Below are positions 35,270-43,698 of a stretch of DNA of 64,000 bases, piece after piece. This DNA comes from Balneolia bacterium (GTDB taxonomy: Bacteria; Bacteroidota; Rhodothermia; Balneolales; Cyclonatronaceae). Where the stretch lies: positions 62,001 to 126,000 of the forward strand of contig JAIUMA010000001.1 in assembly GCA_022565795.1 (NCBI GenBank), given 5' to 3'. Position numbers and translations under genes: made by a program. The notes beneath the pieces are model-generated. The model was given only the letters and a program-made list of their open reading frames with translations. It searched no databases and was not told the DNA's origin. The stretch's first letter is position 1. Each line of letters begins with the position of its first letter.

Positions 35270-36889
35270 TCAAATGTCTACAAAGCTGAAGGTTTCACCG
35301 TCGAAAAGGCCTTTATCGCTGAGTTTAAGTGACGGGATGACCAGAAGCGCCATGAAAGAAATAAGCATGTAGGGTGCTTTAAGCGAACTTCCCATATCTA
35401 CAGCCATGCGACTCAGCTCTTCGTACATTGTGGCTACTTCTTTACCGTCTTTGTTGCTCATGATTCCTGCTACCGGCAGTGGAAGAACAGAGGATTTGGC
35501 ACCATTCACTGCTGAGAGTCCGCCGCCTTGATCCATTATCATGTTTACAGCCTGTACTATCGCTTCATCGGAATCTCCAACAGCAATAATGTTATGACAA
35601 TCGTGACCTACGGACGACGCGATTGCACCGTTCATAATCCCAAAGCCATTAATGAAAGCCACAGCTGGTTCAGCCGTCTGATATCTGTTTACAACAACCA
35701 TCTTCAAAATATCCCTTTGAGGATCAGCAAACACTTCACCCTCCTCAGACATTGGTAAATTTGCACGAAATTTTTCGGTAATTAATTCACCGTCGATTGC
35801 CCTAATTATTGGAAATTCTGTTTTTTGAGATGATATCTTAATATCTTGTGCTGCAATATGATATGGCGTGAAGTTATTAATAATTCGAGCCGGTTCTGCA
35901 TCGAATGAAATGCCATCTTTATTGAAGACACAAGTCCCGTCTATCCAGGTCTCGAGAATATTGAAATCATCAGGATTGTCGATGATGATGAAGTCCGCGG
36001 GATCATCTTTCCGAAGTAAACCAACCGGCAAATTGTAGTGCTCAACAGTGTTTAATGAGGCGGCACGGAGCACGTCAAAAATATCATAACCAAGACTCAG
36101 GCTGCGCTTCACTACCTCATTGATATGGCCCGGAATGAGCTCGTCAGGGTGCTTGTCATCAGAACATAGCATGAGTTTCTCCGGATGAGATGCAAATAAG
36201 GGGTGCAGCGCCTCATAATTCCTGGCCGCACTTCCCTCCCTTATTTGAACCATCATTCCGGCTTTTATTTTATCCAAAGCCTCTTCAATTGTAAAGCACT
36301 CATGATCGGTAGTTATTCCTGCTTTTGCATAGTAAGAAGCCTGATCACCTTTAAGCCCCGGTGCATGACCGTCTACCGGTTTACCAGTCTTCTTTGCTGC
36401 CTCAATTTTAGCCATAACTTCTGCATCACCATGCAATACGCCGGGCCAGTTCATCATTTCAGCGAGATAGTAGATGTCATCCCTGCCTAACAATTCCTTT
36501 ACATCTTCCACGCTAATTTCAGCTCCAGCGGTTTCAAAAACAGTGGCTGGAACGCATGAGGGTGCTCCGAAACAGAATTTGAGCGGTACTTTCCGCCCGT
36601 CCTCAATCATGTAATTGATCCCATCCATTCCGCATACGTTAGCTATTTCATGGGGATCGGAAACAGTAGCAACCGTGCCGTGCTGAACCGCTAAACGGGC
36701 AAATTGGGAAGGCACCAGCATAGAGCTTTCAATATGGATGTGTGCATCTATAAAACCCGGCATAATATAGCGTTCCGGAACATCATCACGCTCCGATATA
36801 TTAGTGATACGTCCGTTCTCAATGGTGATGATACCTTTAAAGAAAGTACGGTTTCTTAAATCTGCTATTATGCCTGAAATCTGATGCAT
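35270..36889 (-). CDS. ade: Adenine deaminase
   Basis: 539 residues. Binuclear metal amidohydrolase converting adenine to hypoxanthine in purine salvage. Motifs: YIMPGFIDAHIHIESSMLVPSQFARLAV with the HxH metal site, VATVSDPHEIANVCG, GHAPGLKGDQASYYAKAG, TDHECFTIEEALDKIKAGMMVQIREGSAARN and LCSDDKHPDELI with the catalytic aspartate. The C-terminal region (SSVGHDCHNIIAVGDSDEAI) is the family's domain with conserved histidines. The length and order are standard. Confidence 0.96.
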   Translation of the reverse strand: MHQISGIIADLRNRTFFKGIITIENGRITNISERDDVPERYIMPGFIDAHIHIESSMLVPSQFARLAVQHGTVATVSDPHEIANVCGMDGINYMIEDGRKVPLKFCFGAPSCVPATVFETAGAEISVEDVKELLGRDDIYYLAEMMNWPGVLHGDAEVMAKIEAAKKTGKPVDGHAPGLKGDQASYYAKAGITTDHECFTIEEALDKIKAGMMVQIREGSAARNYEALHPLFASHPEKLMLCSDDKHPDELIPGHINEVVKRSLSLGYDIFDVLRAASLNTVEHYNLPVGLLRKDDPADFIIIDNPDDFNILETWIDGTCVFNKDGISFDAEPARIINNFTPYHIAAQDIKISSQKTEFPIIRAIDGELITEKFRANLPMSEEGEVFADPQRDILKMVVVNRYQTAEPAVAFINGFGIMNGAIASSVGHDCHNIIAVGDSDEAIVQAVNMIMDQGGGLSAVNGAKSSVLPLPVAGIMSNKDGKEVATMYEELSRMAVDMGSSLKAPYMLISFMALLVIPSLKLSDKGLFDGETFSFVDI

Positions 36890-36971
36890 GCTTTTCTATT
36901 TGCCTGATTACTTTATTCCCAACATTGGGGTGGCAAATATAGCATCTTCTGTTAAGAAAGACTTGAATAAA

Positions 36972-37469
36972 TCAGGTATCGAACAGATTTGAAAGTTTGC
37001 AGGCAGATTCTGCTTCATCCAGCGCGTTTTGCAGATCTTCCGGGGAGGGCACGCTGGACTTATCCAGCTCATTGCCGTCTTCAACAGCCTTAAGAGCTGT
37101 TTTCTCCAGCTTGAATGCCAATGCAGCTAGTCTTTCGAAGCTAAGCATTACGGCTAGCCCTTTTATGCTATGACCGAAGTTATGTATCGAAAGCGCCTCA
37201 TTTTTGTCCCAGGCATTTCTCAGCAAATCCAGCCTTTTATTGAGAGTTGGTATAGATTTGCCTAGCACGCTTCGAATAAAAATAACGTCGTCTTCCAGCC
37301 TGCGTCTTAGCGCATTTTCGTCAAAAGCTGGTTTTGTATGTATATTTGAATTTTCGATAATTTTAAACTGCGGTAGTATCAGGTACGTCCTTGGTTCTGC
37401 GTTTGAAGATCTGAACGAAGTAAGATAACATTGATAGCAAAAAGAGGGAGCTTCATCATACGTCGCCAT
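36972..37469 (-). CDS. Hpt (histidine phosphotransfer) domain protein
   Basis: At most 166 residues. The Hpt four-helix bundle spans the C-terminal 110 residues; the phosphorylatable histidine is in HNFGHSIKGLAVMLSFERLAALAFKLEKTA, matching the HxLKG consensus. The start is uncertain: the frame is open back into the preceding glycosyltransferase gene, the nearest ATG is at 37469 (inside that gene), and only non-standard codons lie after the glycosyltransferase stop at 37379, so the first 30 or so residues may be unreal. As an Hpt protein it would relay phosphate between a receiver and a second receiver. Its place after an EPS glycosyltransferase with a sigma54-type promoter suggests a regulatory role in the EPS system. 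Confidence 0.75.
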   Translation of the reverse strand: MATYDEAPSFCYQCYLTSFRSSNAEPRTYLILPQFKIIENSNIHTKPAFDENALRRRLEDDVIFIRSVLGKSIPTLNKRLDLLRNAWDKNEALSIHNFGHSIKGLAVMLSFERLAALAFKLEKTALKAVEDGNELDKSSVPSPEDLQNALDEAESACKLSNLFDT

Positions 37470-38158
37470 CTTGATGGCTGTAGCCATAGCCGGTATAACC
37501 ACTCTGTCCCGGTTTTTCTGAAAGCTGCCGGAGCCCTTTTCACTGTACCTGCTATAAAATCAAAACTGCCGCCAATACCGATAATTACCCTGCAGTTATC
37601 CAGGAATTTCATGTTATTATAAATCCATTTTTCCTGAGCAGGCGCCCCGAGTGCAACAAAGACAACTGATGCTTTTCGTAATGCATCTTGTGTTGATCGC
37701 GGCAGATTCTCTACAGTCAAATCGGGTTTGTCGGGCGAATAGGTGCCTGCAATGGCCAGGTTCTCTATTCTCTGTTTAAGAATATCGGCTGCTTTTGTTG
37801 CAACACCTGGTGCAGCGCCATAAAAGAATACGCTTTGATTATTCTCGGCACTAAGCCTGCAAATTTCTTCAAGAGAGTCAGAGCCGGTGATACGTTCTAC
37901 CTGTTGCCTATAGATATGCTTTACGGCCCAGCTAATCCCTACTCCATCAGCAGTGTTTATTTGTGACTGGTTGAGAATGTGCCTGAATTCATCATCATAA
38001 ATGGTATGTGTTGCAATTTCAGGATTAACTGTCACCACAAATAAAGGAGACGTTTTCTCTTGGCTTTCAGCAAGTTTTTGATTGATTTCACGGTAAAACT
38101 CATCGCGTGAATGGGCCGATATTGGAACACCTAAAATATTGAATCTTTGGGCAGACAT
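37379..38158 (-). CDS. WecG/TagA/CpsF family glycosyltransferase
   Basis: 259 residues. The GT26 family transfers a sugar such as N-acetylmannosaminuronic acid or N-acetylmannosamine onto a lipid-linked acceptor on the inner membrane face. Clear motifs: VVTVNPEIATHTIYDDEFRHILNQSQINTADGVGISW, ERITGSDSLEEICRLSAE, VFFYGAAPGVATKAADILKQR and VFVALGAPAQEKWIYNNM, then GVGxSFDFxAG-like IGIGGSFDFIAGTVKRAPAAFRKTGTEWLYRL. It is the first gene after a near-perfect sigma54-type promoter and is followed, with overlap, by the Hpt gene. Confidence 0.93.
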   Translation of the reverse strand: MSAQRFNILGVPISAHSRDEFYREINQKLAESQEKTSPLFVVTVNPEIATHTIYDDEFRHILNQSQINTADGVGISWAVKHIYRQQVERITGSDSLEEICRLSAENNQSVFFYGAAPGVATKAADILKQRIENLAIAGTYSPDKPDLTVENLPRSTQDALRKASVVFVALGAPAQEKWIYNNMKFLDNCRVIIGIGGSFDFIAGTVKRAPAAFRKTGTEWLYRLWLQPSRWRRMMKLPLFAINVILLRSDLQTQNQGRT

Positions 38159-38200
38159 GTCTTGATCTGGTACGAGATTGATTGCAAACTATTTGTTTAG

Positions 38201-38216
38201 TGCAAAACCTGTGCCA
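38201..38216 (-). promoter_or_regulatory. Sigma54-type -24/-12 promoter for the WecG/TagA gene
   Basis: Minus strand reads TGGCAC-AGGTT-TTGCA: a full match to the RpoN consensus (TGGCAC-N5-TTGCA) with GG-N10-GC spacing, ending 43 bases before the ATG at 38158. The best of five such elements in the EPS locus. Confidence 0.8.
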
Positions 38217-38319
38217 TACATACAATACGTGCATTCAGCAAAAACCAGGGCTTTTATGAGACATAAATGGAAAAATCAATACCCAACTTTACTCAGCTGG
38301 TAACAATTCTACCCAGGAG

Positions 38320-39264
38320 TTAAGATTGTCCTTCCTGTGAAAACCGGTGGCCATTGAGCTGTTGCACCTCTTCATTACTAAGCTTCTTATTCACATTCCG
38401 GATGTCGGTAATTTGCAGATCGAAATCTCCAGTAGATACAAAAAGCAGATCACCTTCGACACGGATAGTGCCAGGTTCAGAGATGGATCTTATGTCTGAA
38501 ATAATGCTTTTCCAAAAGAAAAACCTATCATGATTAATAAAGCTGTACGGCGTGCCCCAGGGTGATGCAAATGGAGCGTAATTCGAAGCCCGTATGAAGG
38601 CATCACAGCGTGAAGCCTTGTTTTTCCAGTCCATTTGTCCATCTCCCGGAATCTCGTGTCTTTTAAAGTAAGACCTTTGAGACAACTCCTGTACCCTTCC
38701 ATCAGGAACCTGATTGTCGATCAGGTCGGTTAGAAGCATTCCAATGAGATCAATTCCTTCTTTAGCACATTTCAGACTTACAGAGAGACCGGTATCTGTG
38801 GGTTCGGCAGGTATACGGGATTCGTAAATTACGTTTCCTGTATCTACTCCTTCTGTAATTCTGTGAAGAGAAACTCCGTGATGCGGTTCTTCGTTAAAAA
38901 TTGACCAGCTTGGCGTATTTAAACCTGCGTATTCCGGTAGTCGTCCGGGGTGTAAATTGAATGCGCCCATTTTTGCAGCATCAATTACTTCAGAATGTAT
39001 CAGGTAAAGCGAGTGAACATTGAGAAGTATGTCAATTTTATTTTTGATCATCCAATTGGCAAACTCCGGCTTCTTTACGTTTTCTGCCGGAAATACCTCA
39101 CAGCCAATTTTTGAAGCTAGCGTATATACAGGAGAGGTCGAATTCTCATCGCCCGATCCGGTTAGAACACCTTTCAGATTGAAATCAAACCTGCGGTTAT
39201 AAAGTAGCTTTAGCGTTTGTAGTCCTGCTGACTCTTCAGCGGCCAATAGTATGTTGATGCTCAT
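38320..39264 (-). CDS. Formyltransferase family protein (N10-formyl-THF dependent type)
   Basis: 314 residues. The N-terminal formyltransferase fold has the catalytic asparagine/histidine segment GAFNLHPGRLPEYAGLNTPSWSI and the downstream GVSLHRITEGVDTGNVIYESRIP, equivalent to the N-H-D triad of methionyl-tRNA formyltransferase and of sugar N-formyltransferases. The C-terminal part (WKNKASRCDAFIRASNYAPFASPWGTPYSF) resembles the OB-like Formyl_trans_C. It is not a standard Fmt because the tRNA-binding loop looks different and it lies beside an adenylation/monooxygenase module. Likely role: formylating an amino sugar or a carrier-bound amino acid. It is divergent from the flavin monooxygenase gene across 286 bases. 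Confidence 0.8.
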   Translation of the reverse strand: MSINILLAAEESAGLQTLKLLYNRRFDFNLKGVLTGSGDENSTSPVYTLASKIGCEVFPAENVKKPEFANWMIKNKIDILLNVHSLYLIHSEVIDAAKMGAFNLHPGRLPEYAGLNTPSWSIFNEEPHHGVSLHRITEGVDTGNVIYESRIPAEPTDTGLSVSLKCAKEGIDLIGMLLTDLIDNQVPDGRVQELSQRSYFKRHEIPGDGQMDWKNKASRCDAFIRASNYAPFASPWGTPYSFINHDRFFFWKSIISDIRSISEPGTIRVEGDLLFVSTGDFDLQITDIRNVNKKLSNEEVQQLNGHRFSQEGQS

Positions 39265-39459
39265 TTGTTATCTCAGATGCCGGATAAAACCTTTTTACAC
39301 CAGCTGAATTTGTATGTGTGAAATATTGTAACAGTGTGGAACCAAGTTACGGGAATAGGATTGTAAAAATGAAGGGAAATTGGGACTATGTAAATTATTT
39401 TCGTCTTTTGTTCATCCAAATGAATATATAAGATATTCTAATACCATAAAGTCATTCGT

Positions 39460-39475
39460 TGGCATACTCATTGCA
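39460..39475 (+). promoter_or_regulatory. Sigma54-type -24/-12 promoter for the NRPS-like module
   Basis: TGGCAT-ACTCA-TTGCA, GG-N10-GC, 76 bases before the ATG at 39551. It differs from consensus only at the last -24 base. The rest of the 39265-39550 gap is AT-rich and holds no other signal I can name. Confidence 0.75.
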
Positions 39476-39550
39476 ATTCAACTTTAGTTTATGAGTCCTT
39501 TCAATTTCACACCTTACATACTTGTCGGTTGGGTTTGCACATAAAACTAT

Positions 39551-40567
39551 ATGGATATAAAACTATTTACAACTACTCCTCAATCGGTTGACTTTGAGGG
39601 TCCCGAGTTTTTAAATGAATTAAAAAATATTGCACGACTAAGCGAGAAGCACGGGTTCCGTGGTACGCTCATATATAGCGATAACCGCCTTGCAGATCCG
39701 TGGATGCTGGCCGGGCTTATTATGTCTGAAACCCGGAACCTCATACCAATGGTAGCCCTGCAGCCAGTGTATATGCATCCGTACACGGTAGCCAAGAAAA
39801 TCTCAACTCTGGCTCTTCTGTATAACAGACCGGTTGCCATGAATCTGATTGCTGGTGGATTTATTAATGATCTCAAAGCTTTGGACGATGACACACCACA
39901 CGATAAGCGCTACGACAGGCTATGCGAATACACTGAAATTATACAGCAGCTGCTAACTTCACGACGGCCCGTTACCTATGAAGGTGAATTCTACCGAATT
40001 AAGAATTTAAAACTACAGCCAGAGTTGCCGGAGAATCTTCAGCCTGAGTACTACCTGTCAGGTTCTTCTGAGGCTGCCAAGGAAACGGCCAATAGACTTG
40101 GAGCAACTTTAATTGAGTATCCGGAGCCTCCCGAAGCTTATACTGCAAATAACGGAGCTACCGCTCGTAAACTGGTTGGCATTAGAATTGGTGTACTAAC
40201 AAGAGACAACCATGATACAGCATGGGCCATAGCCCGATCACGCTTTCCGAATACCCGTGAAGGTCAACTTTCACATCTGCTGGCCACGAAAGTATCTGAT
40301 TCTCAGTGGCACAAAAAACTATCAGATCAGAAGCTGGAAGACGATCAGGAGAATACTGAACCTGTATACTGGATGGGACCTTTCAAACACTACCAAACTT
40401 TCTGCCCTTATCTTGTAGGTGATGTTAACGAGGTTTCTAATGAAATCAGTAACTACATCGAAAAAGGATGCTCTTTATGTGTACTTGACATTCCGGTGAG
40501 TGAAGAAGAGCTCGAATACACCGTTGAAGCTTTTAAACGTGCAAGTGAACTTGCTGTAGCAAGATGA
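39551..40567 (+). CDS. Luciferase-like flavin-dependent monooxygenase
   Basis: 338 residues. LLM-class (SsuD-like) FMNH2-dependent oxygenase. Typical segments: IARLSEKHGFRGTLIYSDNRLADPWMLAGLIMSETRNLIPMVALQP at the N-terminal barrel, AMNLIAGGFINDLKAL, HDKRYDRLCEYTEIIQQLL, VTYEGEFYRIKNLKLQP and YYLSGSSEAAKETANRLG. In known systems relatives oxidise sulfonates or carrier-bound amino-acid units; the NRPS-associated branch (MupA/Atu3671-like) is often found with formyltransferase and adenylation domains, which are its neighbours here. It overlaps the adenylation gene by 4 bases (ATGA) and is the first gene after a sigma54-type promoter. Confidence 0.88.
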   Translation: MDIKLFTTTPQSVDFEGPEFLNELKNIARLSEKHGFRGTLIYSDNRLADPWMLAGLIMSETRNLIPMVALQPVYMHPYTVAKKISTLALLYNRPVAMNLIAGGFINDLKALDDDTPHDKRYDRLCEYTEIIQQLLTSRRPVTYEGEFYRIKNLKLQPELPENLQPEYYLSGSSEAAKETANRLGATLIEYPEPPEAYTANNGATARKLVGIRIGVLTRDNHDTAWAIARSRFPNTREGQLSHLLATKVSDSQWHKKLSDQKLEDDQENTEPVYWMGPFKHYQTFCPYLVGDVNEVSNEISNYIEKGCSLCVLDIPVSEEELEYTVEAFKRASELAVAR

Positions 40568-42162
40568 TGCTCTACGACTACTCCCGCCTGCAGTCTGAAA
40601 TCAGGTCCGATGCTCCTGCTATAACTATGGGTTCGAAAACTCTTACCTATGGCGATCTGGAAAAGCAGAGCAATCAACTTGCTCATGTGCTTTTGGAGAA
40701 AGGCCTGAAGCCGGGTGACAGGGTTTGCTTATTTGCTGAAAAGAATCCGGATACAATTGTTGCAATGCTGGGTGTGATGAAAGCCGGAGGCGTTTATGTC
40801 CCTCTTGACATTAACAGCCCGGCTGAACGCATCAGCCGAATGGTTTTGTCGTCCTTTCCTGCCTTTATCCTTACAGATAAAAAAGCTGAGGCTGCTTTTC
40901 AAGAGCTTCGCAATACTGATTCATATATACCTGGTATTCCAGTTATTTGGTGGTCAGATTCTGAAAATTCATTTAAAGTAAATACTGCTTTTTCAAAATC
41001 TGATGTAATACATGCCGAAAACATCCCATATGCGGTAGTTCGAAACCCTGAAACAGCTGCGCATATCCTGTTTACATCCGGCTCTACTGGTCTGCCCAAA
41101 GGAGTTGTTATTAAGCATAGTAACGTAACGGCATTTGTTGCTTGGGCTGTAGACTATTTCGATATGAAACCGGGAGAAAGAAACTCGGGACATTCCCCAC
41201 TTCACTTCGATCTTTCAACCTATGATATTTACGGTACCTTTGCGGCCGGCGGACATTTATTTCCTGTGCCAGTCGATATGAGCGTACATCCAGTGAAACT
41301 GGTTGAGTTCATCCGTGACAATAGATTAACACAGTGGTTTTCTGTTCCTTCTGCACTTAACTATCTGGCCCGGTTTAAAGCTGTACCTGAGAGCGGATTT
41401 CCGGATTTAAAGCGGCTAATCTGGTGTGGTGAAGTATTTCCGCTTTCTGGTCTGCAATACTGGGTGAAGAGTCTGAATGATGTACAGTTTACTAATCTAT
41501 ACGGCCCAACGGAAGCAACCATTGCGAGTAGCTTTTTTACATTATCAGACTTTCCGGAAAAAAATATTCCAATTGGCAAAGCCTGCAGCAATGAGGGGCT
41601 TTTGATTTTGGACGATGACATGAAACCAGTTAGAAACGGAGAAAAAGGCAACTTATATATATCAGGTGCTGGTCTGAGCCCCGGGTATTGGGTAAGCCCT
41701 AACCCAAATGTAGATCACCAGCTGCCCCCTTCACCATTTGTGTTTTTTGAGAACGAAAGCGGTGAACAGGAGCGTATTTATAAGACTGGAGACCTTGCAT
41801 CAATTGGAGAAGATGGTTTGGTTTATTTCCATGGTCGTGCAGATTATCAGATAAAAAGTCGTGGATACCGAATCGAGCTCGGCGAAATAGAGGCAGCGCT
41901 TAGTAAAAGCGACATTTTACGTGAGTTTGCGGTGGTTCCTGTCGAAAAAGGGGGGTTTGAAGGAACCTCAATCGGATGTGCATTTGTGCTAGCCGAAGAC
42001 GTAAGTGGCAACGGGCGTCCTGAGCCCAGGATAAAAAAAACATTGCAGGAGCTTGTGCCACCTTATATGATTCCTCATTTTTGGAAAGCATATGATAAGC
42101 TGCCAAGAAATGCTAATGGGAAGATCGACAGAAGAAAACTGTCTGATCACTTTGAACAATAG
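40564..42162 (+). CDS. Stand-alone amino-acid adenylation enzyme (NRPS A-domain)
   Basis: 532 residues. It activates a carboxylic acid, most likely an amino acid, with ATP and loads it on a carrier protein. Core motifs in order: AHILFTSGSTGLPKGVVIKHSN (A3), LHFDLSTYDIYGT (A4), NLYGPTEATIASSF (A5), YKTGDLA (A7), FHGRADYQIKSRGYRIELGEIE (A8) and LPRNANGKIDRRKL (A10 with the catalytic lysine). The Asp in FDLS corresponds to the residue that binds the alpha-amino group, so an alpha-amino acid substrate is favoured. No condensation, carrier or thioesterase domain is fused; the carrier is encoded by the next gene. Confidence 0.92.
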   Translation: MMLYDYSRLQSEIRSDAPAITMGSKTLTYGDLEKQSNQLAHVLLEKGLKPGDRVCLFAEKNPDTIVAMLGVMKAGGVYVPLDINSPAERISRMVLSSFPAFILTDKKAEAAFQELRNTDSYIPGIPVIWWSDSENSFKVNTAFSKSDVIHAENIPYAVVRNPETAAHILFTSGSTGLPKGVVIKHSNVTAFVAWAVDYFDMKPGERNSGHSPLHFDLSTYDIYGTFAAGGHLFPVPVDMSVHPVKLVEFIRDNRLTQWFSVPSALNYLARFKAVPESGFPDLKRLIWCGEVFPLSGLQYWVKSLNDVQFTNLYGPTEATIASSFFTLSDFPEKNIPIGKACSNEGLLILDDDMKPVRNGEKGNLYISGAGLSPGYWVSPNPNVDHQLPPSPFVFFENESGEQERIYKTGDLASIGEDGLVYFHGRADYQIKSRGYRIELGEIEAALSKSDILREFAVVPVEKGGFEGTSIGCAFVLAEDVSGNGRPEPRIKKTLQELVPPYMIPHFWKAYDKLPRNANGKIDRRKLSDHFEQ

Positions 42163-42177
42163 GAAATACATACTTTA

Positions 42178-42462
42178 ATGAATAACAAATCGGATCAGTT
42201 TATGGCGGAGGCTGCTTTAAAACAAAACGCGACAGATAACCGAGTGCATATGGTTCTTTGTGATCAACTATTGCTGGACTCGGTAGATCCTGACACAGAT
42301 CTTTTCGAAGAAGGATTACTCGACTCTATGGCGCTTGTGAATCTTATGATGGCTCTCGAACAAGAGTTCTCAATTATGATTGCACCTGAAGACTTAGATA
42401 TGGAAGATTACAGAAGCATGGAGAGCATTGTTTCCATGGTAAATCGCATGCAGTCTATCTGA
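42178..42462 (+). CDS. Acyl/peptidyl carrier protein
   Basis: 94 residues, of which about 20-94 form a four-helix carrier domain. The phosphopantetheine attachment serine is S50 in FEEGLLDSMALVNLMMALEQEF, followed by the helix III segment IAPEDLDMEDYRSMESI. It lies 15 bases after the adenylation gene and would carry the activated aminoacyl group for oxidation or transfer. It is closest in style to D-alanyl/aminoacyl carrier proteins that work with a stand-alone A-domain. No phosphopantetheinyl transferase gene is in the window. Confidence 0.9.
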   Translation: MNNKSDQFMAEAALKQNATDNRVHMVLCDQLLLDSVDPDTDLFEEGLLDSMALVNLMMALEQEFSIMIAPEDLDMEDYRSMESIVSMVNRMQSI

Positions 42463-42486
42463 CGAATATTGAAAATCGAAGTTGCT

Positions 42487-43611
42487 ATGAATCTTGCTAA
42501 AACAGCTCAGCCCCTCAGGCCATCACCCTCTTCGTCTTTTAAAATACGTGCTTTTACCCCTGGTGATATTGAATCGGTTGTCCAGATGTCTATCGAGCAT
42601 TTCCCGCAGTGCCGACTGGTTTCTCCAGGGTATCTGTATGAAACCATTGACGACTTATATTTCAAAGACACCTTTTCTTTTGATGGAATAGACAGCCTTG
42701 TTGCAGTTGACCCGAATGGTACTGTTTCCGGTTTTTTGGGAGTAACTCCCAAAAAGTTTCGATATCAGGGTGAAACTATTCTTGCCTCAATGTGTAATCA
42801 CCTTATGGCCTCAGAAGAAGCACGGTCTGCACTGGTTCCAATGAGGCTTTTACAGCAATTTTTATCAGGACCTCAAAAGTTTTCGTACGCTGACGGATCT
42901 GTGGAATCCACTCGTTTACTTTGGAAAAGATTAGGTGGCGAGCCCTCATTTAGTAACAGCGTGTATTATAAAGTTCCCCTTCGGCCGATGTCCTTTGGAA
43001 CCAGACCACTTCAGCAGCGTTTCCCCAATTCTCTCAGAAAGCCAATTAAAAAGATTAGTTATGGCGCAGATTATTTATTTGGAGTTGCCCGCCTGCCCTT
43101 CTCTCGCAGAAAGCAGCCTGACGTTAGATTAAGCCCAATAGGCATCGATCAAATCTTTGAAGGTTTAAATCGAATCTGGAGGTCAAAAGAAATTTACCCG
43201 GAAACAAGTACTTCAGATTTAGACAAAATATTCCGATTACTCAAGAATGATCCCCGGAATGGAACTTTGCACCATATAGGCATCTGGAACAATCGTGATA
43301 TACTTACAGGCTGGTTTATTTACTATGCTTCGGCCGGAGGTGTGTGTGAGGTTATCCAGGCCGTTTCTCTCCCAGGCAAAGAAACGGAGCTATTTGAGTC
43401 AATTTGCTGGCATGCTTATAATGAGGGAGGGACTGAACTATCCGGGCGAGCCATTCCGTCTCAAATAGGAACTCCTTTTACCACAAAAGCTTTTAGCATG
43501 CCCGGTCGAATGTGGACCTTGTTTCATTGTAAAGATGATGGTTTAGCGAGAGTATTACATTCCGACAAAGCCTTCCTTACCCGTATGGAAGGCGATTTGT
43601 GGCTTATTTAG
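42487..43611 (+). CDS. GNAT-like acyltransferase
   Basis: 374 residues from the ATG at 42487; the longer TTG start at 42469 has less support. The N-terminal half has a GNAT pattern: FKIRAFTPGDIESVVQMSIEHFP, LVAVDPNGTVSGFLGVTPKKFRYQGETI, ASMCNHLMASEEARSALVPMRLLQQFL (motif A) and SYADGSVESTRLLWKRLGGE (motif B). The C-terminal half (about 190-374) is a second GNAT-like domain (NGTLHHIGIWNNRDILTGWFIYYASAGG). Two tandem half-GNAT domains recall the FemAB/Eis type. Its place after the carrier protein suggests that it moves the carrier-bound acyl group to a sugar or lipid acceptor. A bidirectional terminator follows. Confidence 0.7.
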   Translation: MNLAKTAQPLRPSPSSSFKIRAFTPGDIESVVQMSIEHFPQCRLVSPGYLYETIDDLYFKDTFSFDGIDSLVAVDPNGTVSGFLGVTPKKFRYQGETILASMCNHLMASEEARSALVPMRLLQQFLSGPQKFSYADGSVESTRLLWKRLGGEPSFSNSVYYKVPLRPMSFGTRPLQQRFPNSLRKPIKKISYGADYLFGVARLPFSRRKQPDVRLSPIGIDQIFEGLNRIWRSKEIYPETSTSDLDKIFRLLKNDPRNGTLHHIGIWNNRDILTGWFIYYASAGGVCEVIQAVSLPGKETELFESICWHAYNEGGTELSGRAIPSQIGTPFTTKAFSMPGRMWTLFHCKDDGLARVLHSDKAFLTRMEGDLWLI

Positions 43612-43642
43612 CCAATATATACCTTCAGTTTTAATTACATAA

Positions 43643-43671
43643 AAAAAGCCGGTTCCCTGAATCGGCTTTTT
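43643..43671. terminator. Bidirectional terminator
   Basis: AAAAAGCCG / CGGCTTTTT with additional GGTT/AATC pairing (one G-U), flanked by A and T runs, between the convergent GNAT-like and GT2 genes. Confidence 0.88.
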
Positions 43672-43698
43672 TATGATAACTGATATTTTAGATGAAGT

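Noticed and set aside
39265-39459. Sigma54-type promoter for the formyltransferase gene (minus strand)
   Set aside because: No TGGCA-N5-TTG pattern on the minus strand in this gap, so that gene is not included in the proposed regulon.
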